Numbered from the stretch's first letter, positions 16,640-26,333 are shown. The stretch is DNA of 64,000 nt from Bifidobacterium breve (GCA_945860545.1 CAMAQM010000004.1:1-64000); one strand, 5' to 3'. The notes: a model not told the origin generated them from the sequence alone. Numbers and translations: made by a program.

Positions 16640-17941
16640 ATGCTGGCTGGACTCGTCCATGAGGTGATCGGATCCCCGGGGGGTCTCGGGGTGGAGGCCT
16701 ACGACGGCAGTCGTGCCGGGCCGACCGAAAACGGGGCCCCGGTGCTTGTCATCGTGCGTCCCGACGCCGTGTCGCGTGTCGTGTTGCGCCCCGGGGAACT
16801 CGGCCTGGCCCGGGCGTGGGTGGCAGGCGACATCGACGTGCGGGGCGACCTGTGGGCCGCCGTTGGTGAACTCGAACACCTCACCGGAGGTCGGGTGCCC
16901 CCTTCGGCGGTGGCGCGACTGTTGCGTCACGTCGGACCCGGTTCGCTCCGTCGCCTGCCGCCACCGCCCGAGGAGTCCGCACTGTCGGGCCGTCGACACT
17001 CGAGGTCGCGTGACGCCGAGTCGATCAGTCACCACTACGACGTGTCCAACGACTTCTACCGGTTGTTCCTCGGTCCCACCATGACGTATTCGTGCGCGGT
17101 GTTCTCCTCACCCGACACCGACCTCGACGACGCCCAAGCGGCGAAGTACGAGTTGATCTGCAACAAGTTGGGTCTCGAATCGGGCATGCGTCTGTTGGAC
17201 ATCGGGTGTGGGTGGGGCGGGATGGTGCTCCACGCCGCCCGACATCACGGTGTGGTGGCGGTCGGGGTCACGATCTCCCGCCACCAGGCCGAGTTGGCAC
17301 GTCAACGCGTCAGCGACGCCGGCCTTGACGGCAAGGTGGAGATCCGGGTGCAGGACTACCGCGAGGTGCACGACGGCCCGTTCGACGCCATCAGTTCGAT
17401 CGGCATGTTCGAACATGTCGGCCGCGCCGGGGTGGACGACTACACGTCGACGTTGAGGCAACTGGTGCGGCCCGGCGGTCGGGTGCTGAACCACGCCATC
17501 AGCCGCCCACCCGCCCGCACCTCGTCGGGTCGGCTAGCCCGCTCCCGGGTGACGGCAAACCGGGTGGCGGAAGCGTTGGGGTCGTCGCGGGCCACCCGGG
17601 TCGATTCGCCGTTCATGGACCGCTACGTGTTCCCCGACGGGGAACTCTTCGAGGTGGGGGCGGTGGTCACCCACCTGCAGGCCGCCGGGCTCGAGGCCCG
17701 TCACGTCGAGAGTCTGCGCCCGCACTACGCCCTGACGTTGCGTCACTGGGTGGCGAACCTCGAAGACAACTGGGATCACGCCGTCGCCATGGTCGGGGAG
17801 CGTCGTGCGAGGGTGTGGCGGCTGTATATGGCGCTTTCGGCGAGAGGGTTCGAACGTGGTTCGATCGCCGTGCACCAGGTGTTGGCGGTCCGACCCCACG
17901 TCGACGGCGCCGACGGCCTCCCGTTGCGGCCCACCTGGTAG
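16640..17941 (+). CDS. Cyclopropane-fatty-acyl-phospholipid synthase family methyltransferase
   Basis: This 433-residue SAM-dependent enzyme matches the CFA synthase/mycolic acid cyclopropane synthase family. It has the entry motif SISHHYDVSNDFYRLFLGPTMTYS-like region (about residues 131-154), the SAM site LLDIGCGWGG (about 186) and GVTISRHQAELARQR, then SIGMFEHVG, all hallmarks. It methylates an unsaturated acyl chain of a membrane lipid, giving a cyclopropane or a methyl branch. The ATG is preceded by a good ribosome-binding site (GAGGAGG, 16628-16634), and TAGCCT near 16585 could be its -10. The substrate double bonds may be made by a desaturase such as the one at the start of the window. 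Confidence 0.9.
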   Translation: MLAGLVHEVIGSPGGLGVEAYDGSRAGPTENGAPVLVIVRPDAVSRVVLRPGELGLARAWVAGDIDVRGDLWAAVGELEHLTGGRVPPSAVARLLRHVGPGSLRRLPPPPEESALSGRRHSRSRDAESISHHYDVSNDFYRLFLGPTMTYSCAVFSSPDTDLDDAQAAKYELICNKLGLESGMRLLDIGCGWGGMVLHAARHHGVVAVGVTISRHQAELARQRVSDAGLDGKVEIRVQDYREVHDGPFDAISSIGMFEHVGRAGVDDYTSTLRQLVRPGGRVLNHAISRPPARTSSGRLARSRVTANRVAEALGSSRATRVDSPFMDRYVFPDGELFEVGAVVTHLQAAGLEARHVESLRPHYALTLRHWVANLEDNWDHAVAMVGERRARVWRLYMALSARGFERGSIAVHQVLAVRPHVDGADGLPLRPTW

Positions 17942-17954
17942 GGGTGGCGCTGGC

Positions 17955-18920
17955 TCAGTCGAGCGCGGCGGGGTCCACCACCCATTCGGTTGTCGGGAGT
18001 GAAGCGACGAACGTGTCGGCGTTGAGGTGTTCGAGGACGGTGGCGGGTCGGACCGGTCCACCGGTCGCCGCCAGTCCGAGGCTCGACGCCAACAGACCGC
18101 ACACCCGATCAGGGGTCCAACCGGCGTCGACGAGTTCGGCCAATGTCACCGCCCCGTGCCGCTTGGCGAGACGGGTCCCGTCGGGACCGACGACGAGGGG
18201 GACGTGCAGCCACGACGGTCGGGCGAGTCCCAACAGGTCAGCGAGGTGCGCCTGTCGGGGGGTCGACGACAGCAGATCCGCCCCGCGCACCACCTCGGTC
18301 ACCCCCGCCGCGGCGTCGTCGACGACGACCGCGAGGTTGTACGCCGGCACCCCGTCTGCGCGCCGCAGCACCAGGTCGTCGACGATGCCGGTGAACTCGC
18401 CTGCGGCGTCGTCGGTGACGGTGACCCGCACCGCGTCGGCCCGCAGGCGCAGCGCCGGTGGACGACCGGTCCGCTCGGCGCGACGGGCCCGCCCGACGGT
18501 GTCGAGGTCGGCGCAGATCCCGGGGTAGGCGCCGTCGGGGAGGGTGGCGCCGTCAGAGGGTTGCAGACCGTGGGGGGCGAGGGTGGCGGCCCGGATCTCG
18601 GCTCGGGAGCACCAGCACGGGTAGGTGCGGTCCTGGTCGGTGAGTTGCTCGATGGCGGCGTTGTGGGCGTCGAGGCGGTCGGACTGCCACTGCGGTTCGC
18701 CATCCCAGTCGAGGCCCAGTCGTTCGAGATCGTCGAGTTGGCGACGGGCGACGTCGGGTTGGCGGGTGGCGGGGTCGAGGTCCTCGACGCGCACGACGAA
18801 CCGCCCACCCGGGTTTGCCCGTGCCGAGAGCCACGCCACCAGTGCGGTGCGCAGGTTGCCGAGATGGAGGTCGCCCGACGGTGTGGGGGCGAACCGGCCG
18901 GTGGTGGGTGGACCGCTCAC
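17955..18920 (-). CDS. gluQ: Glutamyl-Q tRNA(Asp) synthetase
   Basis: This 321-residue protein is a truncated glutamyl-tRNA synthetase paralog without an anticodon-binding domain. It has the class I signature APTPSGDLHLGN (about residue 11), a zinc site with CWC and YPGIC (about 101 and 135), and a KMSKS-like RLAKRHGA (about 247). GluQRS attaches glutamate to queuosine at position 34 of tRNA-Asp. The gene overlaps the preceding membrane protein gene by 4 bases and ends a four-gene operon led by pyrE. It converges on cfa with only 13 bases between them. Confidence 0.93.
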   Translation of the reverse strand: MSGPPTTGRFAPTPSGDLHLGNLRTALVAWLSARANPGGRFVVRVEDLDPATRQPDVARRQLDDLERLGLDWDGEPQWQSDRLDAHNAAIEQLTDQDRTYPCWCSRAEIRAATLAPHGLQPSDGATLPDGAYPGICADLDTVGRARRAERTGRPPALRLRADAVRVTVTDDAAGEFTGIVDDLVLRRADGVPAYNLAVVVDDAAAGVTEVVRGADLLSSTPRQAHLADLLGLARPSWLHVPLVVGPDGTRLAKRHGAVTLAELVDAGWTPDRVCGLLASSLGLAATGGPVRPATVLEHLNADTFVASLPTTEWVVDPAALD

Positions 18921-20821
18921 CGCAGGTCGTCGGTGGTGACCGGTGAGGGGTCGAGGAACACCACCACGGGGATGCCCCGCTCCTCAAGGACGGCGATCCG
19001 TTCAACGGCGATCGGGTCGACGCCGCTGGGGAGTGCACCGCCGTCGAGCGCCAGGCGGCGACCGAGTGCGCCGCGCCGTGCGGCGTCGGCGAGGTCGTCG
19101 CGACCGGCGGTGGTGAACTGAGCGGCGACCTCGTCGATCAACCGGGTCATCTCGTTGCGTTCGTCGGCGCTGAGCGGGTCCCAACTTGCGAGGACGCGCA
19201 CCCCCGGTCGCGCCGCCCACTCGGCGACGCCTTCGTTGCTGGCCACGATGACCCGCCCGGCGAAGCGCGACGGCACGTCGGGGCTGCCGAACACCATGTG
19301 TTCGCCGTATTCGGTCACGAAGTACGGATGGGTGGCGACGGCGAAACCGTTGGCGTCGAGGAGGTTCATGACCGCGGCGAGGTGTTCACCCCACGACTGG
19401 CCGTGGGGCAGCACGGCATAACTTGCTCCGGGTTCAAGGCCGGCGAGGACGTCGTTGGCCACCGCGGCGATGGCCGTGCGGTTCGGGTCCTCGGGTGGGC
19501 CTGCGGCGACACGCCCCACCGCCACGGCCACCGGCAACGCCACCACGATCACCGCGGCACCCAACGCCACCCGGGTCGGCACCCGTCGCCACCACGCCGC
19601 CACCCCAGGGGGCCGCGCCCACCATGCGGCAAGCGCCACCGCCATCCACCCGACCATGGCGATCGCCCACCAGTAGCGCAGGAGGTAGGCGTAGGTGATC
19701 CCGGTGATGCGGGTGGCCGCCACCGAACCGGCGGCCACGGCGAGCACTGACGTGGCACCCAGTGCCAGCACCGCCGGTTGTCGGCGACGCCACCCGACCA
19801 CGAGCGCCGCAGCGAGGCCCACGAGCAACGGCACCGCCCGCCACAGGGGGACGTCGAGCAGCTGTGAGGCACGGTCGGTCGGTTCGGCCACGCCGAGCCA
19901 CGGCCCGAAGGGGCCGAGTTCGAGTCCCAGCACCGTTGGCAGGCGTGACATCCCGGCTGCGGGTTCGTCGGTGGGGGACGTGAAGTAGGTGACGATCTCT
20001 CCGAGGTTCCCAGGGTCGCCGGTGATCTGGTCGACGGCCGGTGCCGCCCACAAGGCGACCACCACCGCCGTGGTCACGGCCGCCACCGCCCAGCGCCGCG
20101 GTGCGGGTATCGGTCTGCCGCTTTGGACACCCCGACGGCGCACCACGACGAGTGTCACCACTGCGGCCAACCCGACGACGCCGACCACCACGGCGTGACC
20201 AATGTGGGACTGAACCACGAACGACCCGGCAGCCGCCATCACCGGCAGTGCCCACGGGTCGCCGGCGGCCACGCTGGCCGCAGCGAGCAGGAACACGACG
20301 AGGGGCAGGACGGTGAGGTATGGGTTCCACGGGTCGGCGTACTCACTCGCCGAACCGGCAATGGCCACGGCGAGCACGACCCCCGTCACGACCAGCAGTG
20401 GTCGTCCACCGAGACGACGGGCCAGCACACACGATCCAATGACCGCCACGACGTTGAGGACCGCTGCGGCGGCGTGCATGCTCCCGGCACTGGCGCCACC
20501 GAGTCGATACAGGGGGGCGAGCAACCAGAACAACAGTGGGCCGGGGTGATACCAGTCGTAGCGGGAGTACGGCCCGGTCAACGGGGTGTTGGTGCCACCC
20601 ACGTCGCGGATGCGCAACTCGGTGAGCGCCCAGTCGGAGGTGGCGAAGTCGTTGCTGCGCAGCGCCACCACGGCGGCCACCACGAGGGGGAGGGCCAAAA
20701 GCGCCGCAACCACCCAGGTCAGGGGGTCCCCGCCGGCGCGCCCACCACCGGCAACGGCGGTGCCCGTCGTGGCAACCGACGCTCCCGCCGCGTCGGTGGC
20801 GGTGCGGTTGCCGTCGGTCAT
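18917..20821 (-). CDS. Polytopic membrane protein, GT-C glycosyltransferase-like (paralog 2)
   Basis: This 634-residue protein has about ten hydrophobic segments (first near residues 35-53) and a soluble C-terminal region of ~170 residues. After the first helix comes SDWALTELRIRDVG and then YSRYDWYHPGPLLFW, a pattern seen in GT-C-type membrane glycosyltransferases where an acidic residue in the first outer loop is catalytic. The next gene upstream (20818-22677) encodes a clear paralog with the same motifs, same length and same tail (ASWDPLSADERNEM here). I infer a glycosyltransferase acting on a lipid-linked sugar, but this is not proven. It overlaps both neighbours by 4 bases, and a GAGGAG ribosome-binding site precedes the start. 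Confidence 0.7.
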   Translation of the reverse strand: MTDGNRTATDAAGASVATTGTAVAGGGRAGGDPLTWVVAALLALPLVVAAVVALRSNDFATSDWALTELRIRDVGGTNTPLTGPYSRYDWYHPGPLLFWLLAPLYRLGGASAGSMHAAAAVLNVVAVIGSCVLARRLGGRPLLVVTGVVLAVAIAGSASEYADPWNPYLTVLPLVVFLLAAASVAAGDPWALPVMAAAGSFVVQSHIGHAVVVGVVGLAAVVTLVVVRRRGVQSGRPIPAPRRWAVAAVTTAVVVALWAAPAVDQITGDPGNLGEIVTYFTSPTDEPAAGMSRLPTVLGLELGPFGPWLGVAEPTDRASQLLDVPLWRAVPLLVGLAAALVVGWRRRQPAVLALGATSVLAVAAGSVAATRITGITYAYLLRYWWAIAMVGWMAVALAAWWARPPGVAAWWRRVPTRVALGAAVIVVALPVAVAVGRVAAGPPEDPNRTAIAAVANDVLAGLEPGASYAVLPHGQSWGEHLAAVMNLLDANGFAVATHPYFVTEYGEHMVFGSPDVPSRFAGRVIVASNEGVAEWAARPGVRVLASWDPLSADERNEMTRLIDEVAAQFTTAGRDDLADAARRGALGRRLALDGGALPSGVDPIAVERIAVLEERGIPVVVFLDPSPVTTDDLR

Positions 20822-22677
20822 CGACGCCGCTCCTCACCACGGGCCCCGCCGTCGGGGGCGGGTGCGAGGAAGATGGTCACCGGGATTCCGCGCCCCTCGA
20901 GTGCGTCGATGCGCCCCCTGGTGTCGGGGTCGAGGCCGACGTCCTCGGCACCGCGGGCCATGAGCAATGTCTCGAGCGGAACGTCGCCGACCTGTGCGGC
21001 GAGGTCGTCGCGGCCCGCCGCCCCGAGCGCGGCCCGCACCTCGTTCCACAGTGCTTCGACTTCGGCGCGTTCGTTCGGGGTGAGTGGATCCCAGCTGGCC
21101 AACGCGACGAGGCCAGGCGTGCCGAGGAGGTCGGTGGTGGCCCGACTCGTTGCGACGAGGATGGTGCCGTCGAAGGTGGTGGGCGCCCCCGCGACGCCCT
21201 CGGTGCGGTTGGGGGCGAAATGGATGGTGAAGCGGGCATCGGCGACCGGGGTGAAACCGCGTGACTCGAGGGCGTCGACGATGCCGAACAACTCACCGAA
21301 CAGTGACCACCCCACCGGCTCGACGAGATACGTTCCCCCCGGTGTGAGCCCGGCCGCCATGCCGTCCGCCACCGCGCCCACCGCGGCGGCGCCAGGGAGT
21401 TCGGCGGGCTCTGCGGTGGTGGTGACGCTGGCACCGATCATGAGCACCGCCCCCATAACCGCCACCGCACTGGCGAACGCTCTCGTGTGGTCGCGCACCA
21501 CCGACGCCCAGCGTGTCGGAACCGCCAGCGTCGCCACCCAGACAATGCTCACCCAGCACAGCATCCCAAGTGGCCACCAGAACCGGAGCAGGTACACGAA
21601 GGCGAACCCGGTGATCTGGCTGGTGGCCACCACGGCCGCGGCGATGCCGACCGCAACCGTGCCCCCCACCAGGAGTGGTTCCCGCCACTGGCGGCGCCAC
21701 GCCACCACCATCGACGCAGCGAGCAGCCCCAGGGCGGGCAGGGCCCACCACCACGGTGCCGGTTCCATCAGCGCTGCACTCCCCGGCACCTCCTCGGCGC
21801 CACCCAGCCACGGCCCGACGGGGGACAGTTGTCGGCCGAGTGCGCTGAGCGCTTCGGCGCTGCCGACGGTCGGTTCGTCGGAGGTGGTGAAGTACTCAAA
21901 CACCAGTGTGAGGTTTCCGGGATCGTTTCCGAACTGCTCGACGAGCGGTCCCGACCATGCAGCGAGCGCCACCACCACCGTCACCGCCCCGACGACTCCC
22001 AGTCGCTTCCAACCCGGCGCGTCCGCTTTCCCTCGGCGACGCCACACCACCACGACAAGCCACGCCGCTGACCACACCCCCACCACACCGACGAGCAGGG
22101 CGTAACCGACGTGGGTCTGCACCAAAAGCGAGCCCACTCCGACGGCCACCGGCACCGCCACGAGGTCGCCGGTGGCCACCGCCGCGGCGGCAAGCAGGAA
22201 CACGGCGAACGGCAGCATGGCGAGATACGGGTTCCATGGGTCGGCCACGAGCGTCCCGGTCCCGATGAGCAGCACCAGCGTGGCGAGGCCGGTGATCACG
22301 AGGAGTGGACGTCCACCGAGTCGTCTGGCCATGACCACAAGCCCGACGGCGGCGACGAGGTTGGCGACCGCCCCGGCGGCCCACATGGCCCCGGCGTCAC
22401 TGCCCAGTACCCGCCACACCGGGGCCAGGACCCAGAACATCAGCGGGCCGGGGTGGTTCCAGTCGAAGCGGGAGAACGGGCCCAAAAGTGGCGTGTCAGG
22501 CCCGAACACGTCACCGATGCGGAGGTTGATGAGCGCCATGTCCGACGCCAGCACGTCGGGTCGGCCGTGGGCGACGACGCCGGCGGCGACGATGGGGACC
22601 GCCACCACGGCGGCGACCAGCCAGGTGAGCGGGTCCCGCACCCCAGGTCCCGACCCGCCGTGGCGCCAGGTGCTCAC
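20818..22677 (-). CDS. Polytopic membrane protein, GT-C glycosyltransferase-like (paralog 1)
   Basis: This 619-residue protein mirrors its downstream neighbour: about ten membrane segments, SDMALINLRIGDVFG after the first helix, then FSRFDWNHPGPLMFW, a run of hydrophobic helices, and a soluble C-terminal domain with ASWDPLTPNERAEV and a final GIPVTIFLAP. The two genes look like a tandem duplication that has since diverged. It overlaps pyrE by 4 bases and the downstream paralog by 4 bases. A GT-C-like glycosyltransferase role is inferred from fold features only; substrate and acceptor are unknown. Confidence 0.7.
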   Translation of the reverse strand: MSTWRHGGSGPGVRDPLTWLVAAVVAVPIVAAGVVAHGRPDVLASDMALINLRIGDVFGPDTPLLGPFSRFDWNHPGPLMFWVLAPVWRVLGSDAGAMWAAGAVANLVAAVGLVVMARRLGGRPLLVITGLATLVLLIGTGTLVADPWNPYLAMLPFAVFLLAAAAVATGDLVAVPVAVGVGSLLVQTHVGYALLVGVVGVWSAAWLVVVVWRRRGKADAPGWKRLGVVGAVTVVVALAAWSGPLVEQFGNDPGNLTLVFEYFTTSDEPTVGSAEALSALGRQLSPVGPWLGGAEEVPGSAALMEPAPWWWALPALGLLAASMVVAWRRQWREPLLVGGTVAVGIAAAVVATSQITGFAFVYLLRFWWPLGMLCWVSIVWVATLAVPTRWASVVRDHTRAFASAVAVMGAVLMIGASVTTTAEPAELPGAAAVGAVADGMAAGLTPGGTYLVEPVGWSLFGELFGIVDALESRGFTPVADARFTIHFAPNRTEGVAGAPTTFDGTILVATSRATTDLLGTPGLVALASWDPLTPNERAEVEALWNEVRAALGAAGRDDLAAQVGDVPLETLLMARGAEDVGLDPDTRGRIDALEGRGIPVTIFLAPAPDGGARGEERRR

Positions 22678-23243
22678 GCCGGTGGCACCACCGGGTCGAT
22701 GCCGACGTCACGCCAGGTGAGCAGGGGCGCGTACGTCACGCCTGCGGCGGCGAACGCCGGTGCGGCGGTGTCACCCCGGTCGACGAGCGCAGTGACGAGG
22801 ACCACCTCGGCGCCGGTGGCGCGCACCACCTCGAGCGCGGTCAACGTGGACCCGCCGGTGGTGATGGTGTCCTCCACCATCAGGACACGGGTGCCCGCCC
22901 CGAGCACACCGCCTTCGATCTGTTGGCGGGTGCCGCGATCCTTGGGGGCCTTGCGCACCACGAACCAGTCGCAGTCGGCGGCGAGGGCGACGCCGTGGGC
23001 GAACATGTCCGCGCCCATCGTCATCCCGCCACAGGCGTCGAAGGCGATGTCCATCGAGGCGGCGAGGTCCACGATGGCGGCGCACGCCACGCTCAGGTCA
23101 CGCCCGTTGGCCAGCGCCCGTTTGGCGTCGATGAAGTCGCGGCTCATGGCCCCTGAGGCCAACTGCACGGGCTCGTCGAAACTGGTGAGGCCCTGCTGCA
23201 CGACGATGCGCACGAGTTCGTCTCGATTTGTGACTTGTGACAT
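22674..23243 (-). CDS. pyrE: Orotate phosphoribosyltransferase
   Basis: This 189-residue enzyme makes orotidine monophosphate from orotate and PRPP in pyrimidine synthesis. The PRPP-binding motif VLMVEDTITTGGS (about residues 119-131), the flexible-loop region VRKAPKDRGTRQQIEGG with its catalytic lysine, and ACGGMTMGAD support the call. It is the first gene of an operon with the two membrane paralogs and gluQRS. A -10 box TAGGGT (23276-23281, minus strand) would start a ~25-nt leader that contains a GGAG ribosome-binding site. Confidence 0.92.
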   Translation of the reverse strand: MSQVTNRDELVRIVVQQGLTSFDEPVQLASGAMSRDFIDAKRALANGRDLSVACAAIVDLAASMDIAFDACGGMTMGADMFAHGVALAADCDWFVVRKAPKDRGTRQQIEGGVLGAGTRVLMVEDTITTGGSTLTALEVVRATGAEVVLVTALVDRGDTAAPAFAAAGVTYAPLLTWRDVGIDPVVPPA

Positions 23244-23324
23244 GTGGCTCTCCGGGACGTAGTGACGTGCCCGAAACCCTAGTGACCACGGTCCCGGGGC
23301 CCGGTTCAGCCTCGGGGTGGCTTC

Positions 23325-25070
23325 TCAGTCGGGCGGTGCGGTGGTCACCGTGCCGACGGCGGCCCGGAACTCCTGACGCAGGAAGTCCTCCTCGAGCGCC
23401 GCCCGGTCGGCGTCCTGGCCGAACGCCCAGCGGACCTGAGCGACGGCGAGATGGCGGATGAGGGCGGTGGACAGGCCCGGGAGGAGGTACCCGTCGAGAC
23501 AGCCGTCCTCCCCCAACTGACCCAACGTGGCGAGCAGACCGCCGTACTTGGTCAGGCCCCCCTGACGCCGAATGGGGGCGCAGATGTCGAGGACCGGGTT
23601 GTGGCCCGCACGGGCGATGACCACGAGCTGTTTGGGGGCGGGCAGGTTGTTGAACCCGGCGATGATCCCGGCCGTTTCCACCACCTCGTCGCGTTCGCCC
23701 GGCACCAGCAGCACCGGGGTCTCGCCGCTGCCTGACGGGGTGAACGTCACGGTGGCCCACCCGATGAGCGTGTCCACCGGAACGCCGACGCCCTTGAGTT
23801 GGGCGATGGCGGGTCCGCCGGCGGAATGGCCCTCGGCGGCGACGTGGCGGTCATCCACCGCGTTGTAGAAGTCCTCGGCCTCGTCGACGTTCCACGCCAG
23901 GAGCTCTTCGTAGGCGAGGCGCAACTCGGCGACGTCGCTGCCGGCGGGAATGGTCGGGGCCCCACCGCCGGGTGCGAACGCCGATCCGATGTTGGCGAGG
24001 TTGCGAACGGGGTGGCTGGGCGCCACCACGATGTGCCCCCACGAGGCGAGGTGGCTCAGGTGGTCGGCCACGTAGCGCGGATCACCGGAGAACCCGTGAC
24101 TGGACAACACGATGCCGAACGGCCCACCGTCGGAGATGGGGGCGTCGGGGTAGTAGTTCACCGGCAGGTTCTGGATGAGCGCCGGGGCGATGCTCGCCAC
24201 GAGGTTGCGGAACGCCGACCCGGGTGGTCCTAGCGCTTCAGCCGACGACAGGTTCGTCACCGGGGTCTGGTTCGTCACGGTGTCGCCGTCGACGGGGTAG
24301 TAGATCTGCACCAGTGCCGGGTTCGGCGACCCGGGGGCCTGCACGGTGATTTCGCGGAGCCCCACCTCGAAGTTGCCCCGGTCACTGAAGTTGCCGGCCA
24401 CGATGCCTTCGTCACCGGGGTCGTCGTTGTATCGCTTGAGGAACGTGACCGCCTCGGCCCGGCTCAGGGGACGGGTGGGGCTGAACGCCAACGCGTCGCC
24501 CGAGGCGATCCCGCGGTTCGCCGCCCAGTCGGCGGCGTCGACGAACCAGGTGGTGGTGTCGATGAACCCGGCGGGCACGTCGATGGTGGGTTGCCCGCTT
24601 AGGCGCCACAAGATGGCGACGAACTGCGCCCGGGTCATCGGCCCGTACGGGTCGAACCTCGTGGACGGGTTCTGGGCGTTGCCCCCTGCGCCGAAAGTGA
24701 TGCCTTCCTCAAATGCCCAGTGGGCGGCGTTGTCGAACCAGATGCCGTCGGGAACGTCGGTGAACTGGGTGGTGGCGTTCGGTGCGGGTTCACCGGAGAG
24801 ACGCCACAGGAACGTCAGCGCCATGGCCCGGTCGGTGGTCACCAACGGGCTGAACGTGCCGGACCCCAGACCACGGGTGATCCCGCTGGCGACCGCCCAC
24901 GTCACCGGTTGGGAGTACCAGATGTCACCGGGGACGTCGGTGAACCAAGCCGACGCCGGTGCAGCCGGTGGGGGGTTGGTCGGGTCGGCCACCGCCCCGG
25001 CGGGAACCGCCACGCCGGTGGCGAGCACCGCAGCGCTGACCACCGCAGCGAAAATCCGTCGTGACCTCAT
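23325..25070 (-). CDS. Surface-anchored alpha/beta hydrolase with three SLH domains
   Basis: This 581-residue protein starts with a signal peptide (about residues 1-28), followed by three S-layer homology repeats (about 40-220; each with a W-F-x-x-A-x-x-W-A core and TRAQF or SRAEA signature). The C-terminal ~350 residues are an alpha/beta hydrolase related to PAF-acetylhydrolase/PET-hydrolase-like esterases: oxyanion region IVLSSHGFSG, nucleophile elbow GHSAGG, acid in VPGERDEVV, and His in ARAGHNPVLD. It is probably attached to the cell wall and hydrolyses an extracellular ester or lipid. A lipoprotein paralog of the hydrolase part lies 1.3 kb away. TAGCGT (25112-25117, minus strand) is a likely -10 with a ~35-nt leader and GGAGGGG ribosome-binding site. 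Confidence 0.85.
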   Translation of the reverse strand: MRSRRIFAAVVSAAVLATGVAVPAGAVADPTNPPPAAPASAWFTDVPGDIWYSQPVTWAVASGITRGLGSGTFSPLVTTDRAMALTFLWRLSGEPAPNATTQFTDVPDGIWFDNAAHWAFEEGITFGAGGNAQNPSTRFDPYGPMTRAQFVAILWRLSGQPTIDVPAGFIDTTTWFVDAADWAANRGIASGDALAFSPTRPLSRAEAVTFLKRYNDDPGDEGIVAGNFSDRGNFEVGLREITVQAPGSPNPALVQIYYPVDGDTVTNQTPVTNLSSAEALGPPGSAFRNLVASIAPALIQNLPVNYYPDAPISDGGPFGIVLSSHGFSGDPRYVADHLSHLASWGHIVVAPSHPVRNLANIGSAFAPGGGAPTIPAGSDVAELRLAYEELLAWNVDEAEDFYNAVDDRHVAAEGHSAGGPAIAQLKGVGVPVDTLIGWATVTFTPSGSGETPVLLVPGERDEVVETAGIIAGFNNLPAPKQLVVIARAGHNPVLDICAPIRRQGGLTKYGGLLATLGQLGEDGCLDGYLLPGLSTALIRHLAVAQVRWAFGQDADRAALEEDFLRQEFRAAVGTVTTAPPD

Positions 25071-25157
25071 CGCACCCCTCCTCGTCGCCGGCGCCGTGGA
25101 CCGACCCCGTCACGCTACCGGCGCCGGACCGCCAACACCCGTCGCGCCCGGGTGCGT

Positions 25158-26333
25158 TCAGGTGTCTTCAGCTTCGAGCAGGCGGCGGGAGATCACCAGT
25201 TTCTGGATCTCGCTGGTGCCGTCCCCGATGATCATCAGCGGCGCGTCCCGGTAGAGCCGTTCCACCGGGTACTCGGCTGCGTACCCGTTGCCACCGTGGA
25301 TGCGCAGCGCTTCGCCGCACACCTCCCAGCACGTCTCGGCGCAGAACAGTTTCGCCATTGACGCCGTGAGGTCGCTGCGCTCACCCGCCTGTTTCTCCGC
25401 TGCGGCCTGGCGGTACAGCAGCCTTGCGGCGGTGACCTTGGTGGCCATCTCGGCCAGTTTGAACCCGATGGCCTGGTGGTCGGCGATGCGCCGACCGAAG
25501 GTGGTGCGGGTGCGGGCGTACCCCAGCGACTCGTCAAGGGCGCGCTGGGCCACCCCGATGGCGCGGGCGGCGATGTTCACCCTGCCCAACTCCACTGCCG
25601 CCATCATCTGGGCGAACCCGCGGTTGGTCACCCCGCCGAGCACGGCGTCGGCGGGCACCCGGTGATCGGCGAGGGAAACCTCGACGGTCTCGATGCCCCG
25701 GTAGCCGAGTTTGTGCACGTTGGGTCCGACGGTGATGCCGCCGTGGCGGTCGGCACCCGGTTCTTTCTCAACGAGCAGCACGGTCAACTCGCCGTGGCGG
25801 CCGTCACCGGCGGCGGGTTCGCCCGGGGTGCGCACCAACATGGCGATGAGGCCGGCCATGCGACCGTTCGTCAACCACGCCTTGGTGCCGTTGACCACCC
25901 AGTCGTCACCGTCCCGCACCGCCTTGGTGGTGATGGCGGCCACGTCGCTGCCGGCGTCGGGTTCGGTCATCGAGTACGCCCCGCGGATCTCCCCACAAGC
26001 GAGTTTCGGCAGGAGGCGTGTGCGTTGGTCCTCGGTGCCGAACGTGTTCACGAGATACGACACCATGAAGTGGGTGTTGAGGAACCCCGTGACGCTCATC
26101 CAGGCCCACGCCAGCTCTTCCACGATGGTGGTGTAGGTCACCAGATCCAGTCCGAGGCCGCCGTAGGCCTCGGGGATGGTGATGCCGAACAGGCCCATGT
26201 CGGCCATGTCGGCCACGAGGTCGGCGGGGTAGGAATCCTCGGCGTCGTGGCGGGCTGCCACAGGTGCCACCCGTTGGCGGGCGAAGCGTCGAACCGTGTC
26301 GACGAGCGCCGCAGTGGTGTCGGCGTCGGTCAC
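25158..26333 (-). CDS. Acyl-CoA dehydrogenase
   Basis: This 391-residue flavoprotein matches the acyl-CoA dehydrogenase family across its length. It has GAYSMTEPDAGSD (FAD-contact region, about residue 123), the middle beta domain, and the C-terminal GGNGYAAEYPVERLYRDAPLMIIGDGTSEIQ, where the Glu/Asp region near RDAP is close to the usual catalytic site. The reaction is alpha,beta-dehydrogenation of an acyl-CoA with electrons going to ETF. The chain length is not evident. Its start overlaps the upstream lipoprotein hydrolase by 4 bases, so the two are co-transcribed, which hints that an ester hydrolysed outside feeds an acyl-CoA inside. Confidence 0.92.
   Translation of the reverse strand: MTDADTTAALVDTVRRFARQRVAPVAARHDAEDSYPADLVADMADMGLFGITIPEAYGGLGLDLVTYTTIVEELAWAWMSVTGFLNTHFMVSYLVNTFGTEDQRTRLLPKLACGEIRGAYSMTEPDAGSDVAAITTKAVRDGDDWVVNGTKAWLTNGRMAGLIAMLVRTPGEPAAGDGRHGELTVLLVEKEPGADRHGGITVGPNVHKLGYRGIETVEVSLADHRVPADAVLGGVTNRGFAQMMAAVELGRVNIAARAIGVAQRALDESLGYARTRTTFGRRIADHQAIGFKLAEMATKVTAARLLYRQAAAEKQAGERSDLTASMAKLFCAETCWEVCGEALRIHGGNGYAAEYPVERLYRDAPLMIIGDGTSEIQKLVISRRLLEAEDT

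Noticed and set aside
20123-22105. 660-codon plus-strand open frame
   Set aside because: It lies opposite the two membrane proteins. Its composition (Ala/Ser/Thr/Pro/Arg-rich, low in hydrophobic residues) is that of an antisense shadow; the minus-strand frames have clear membrane motifs.
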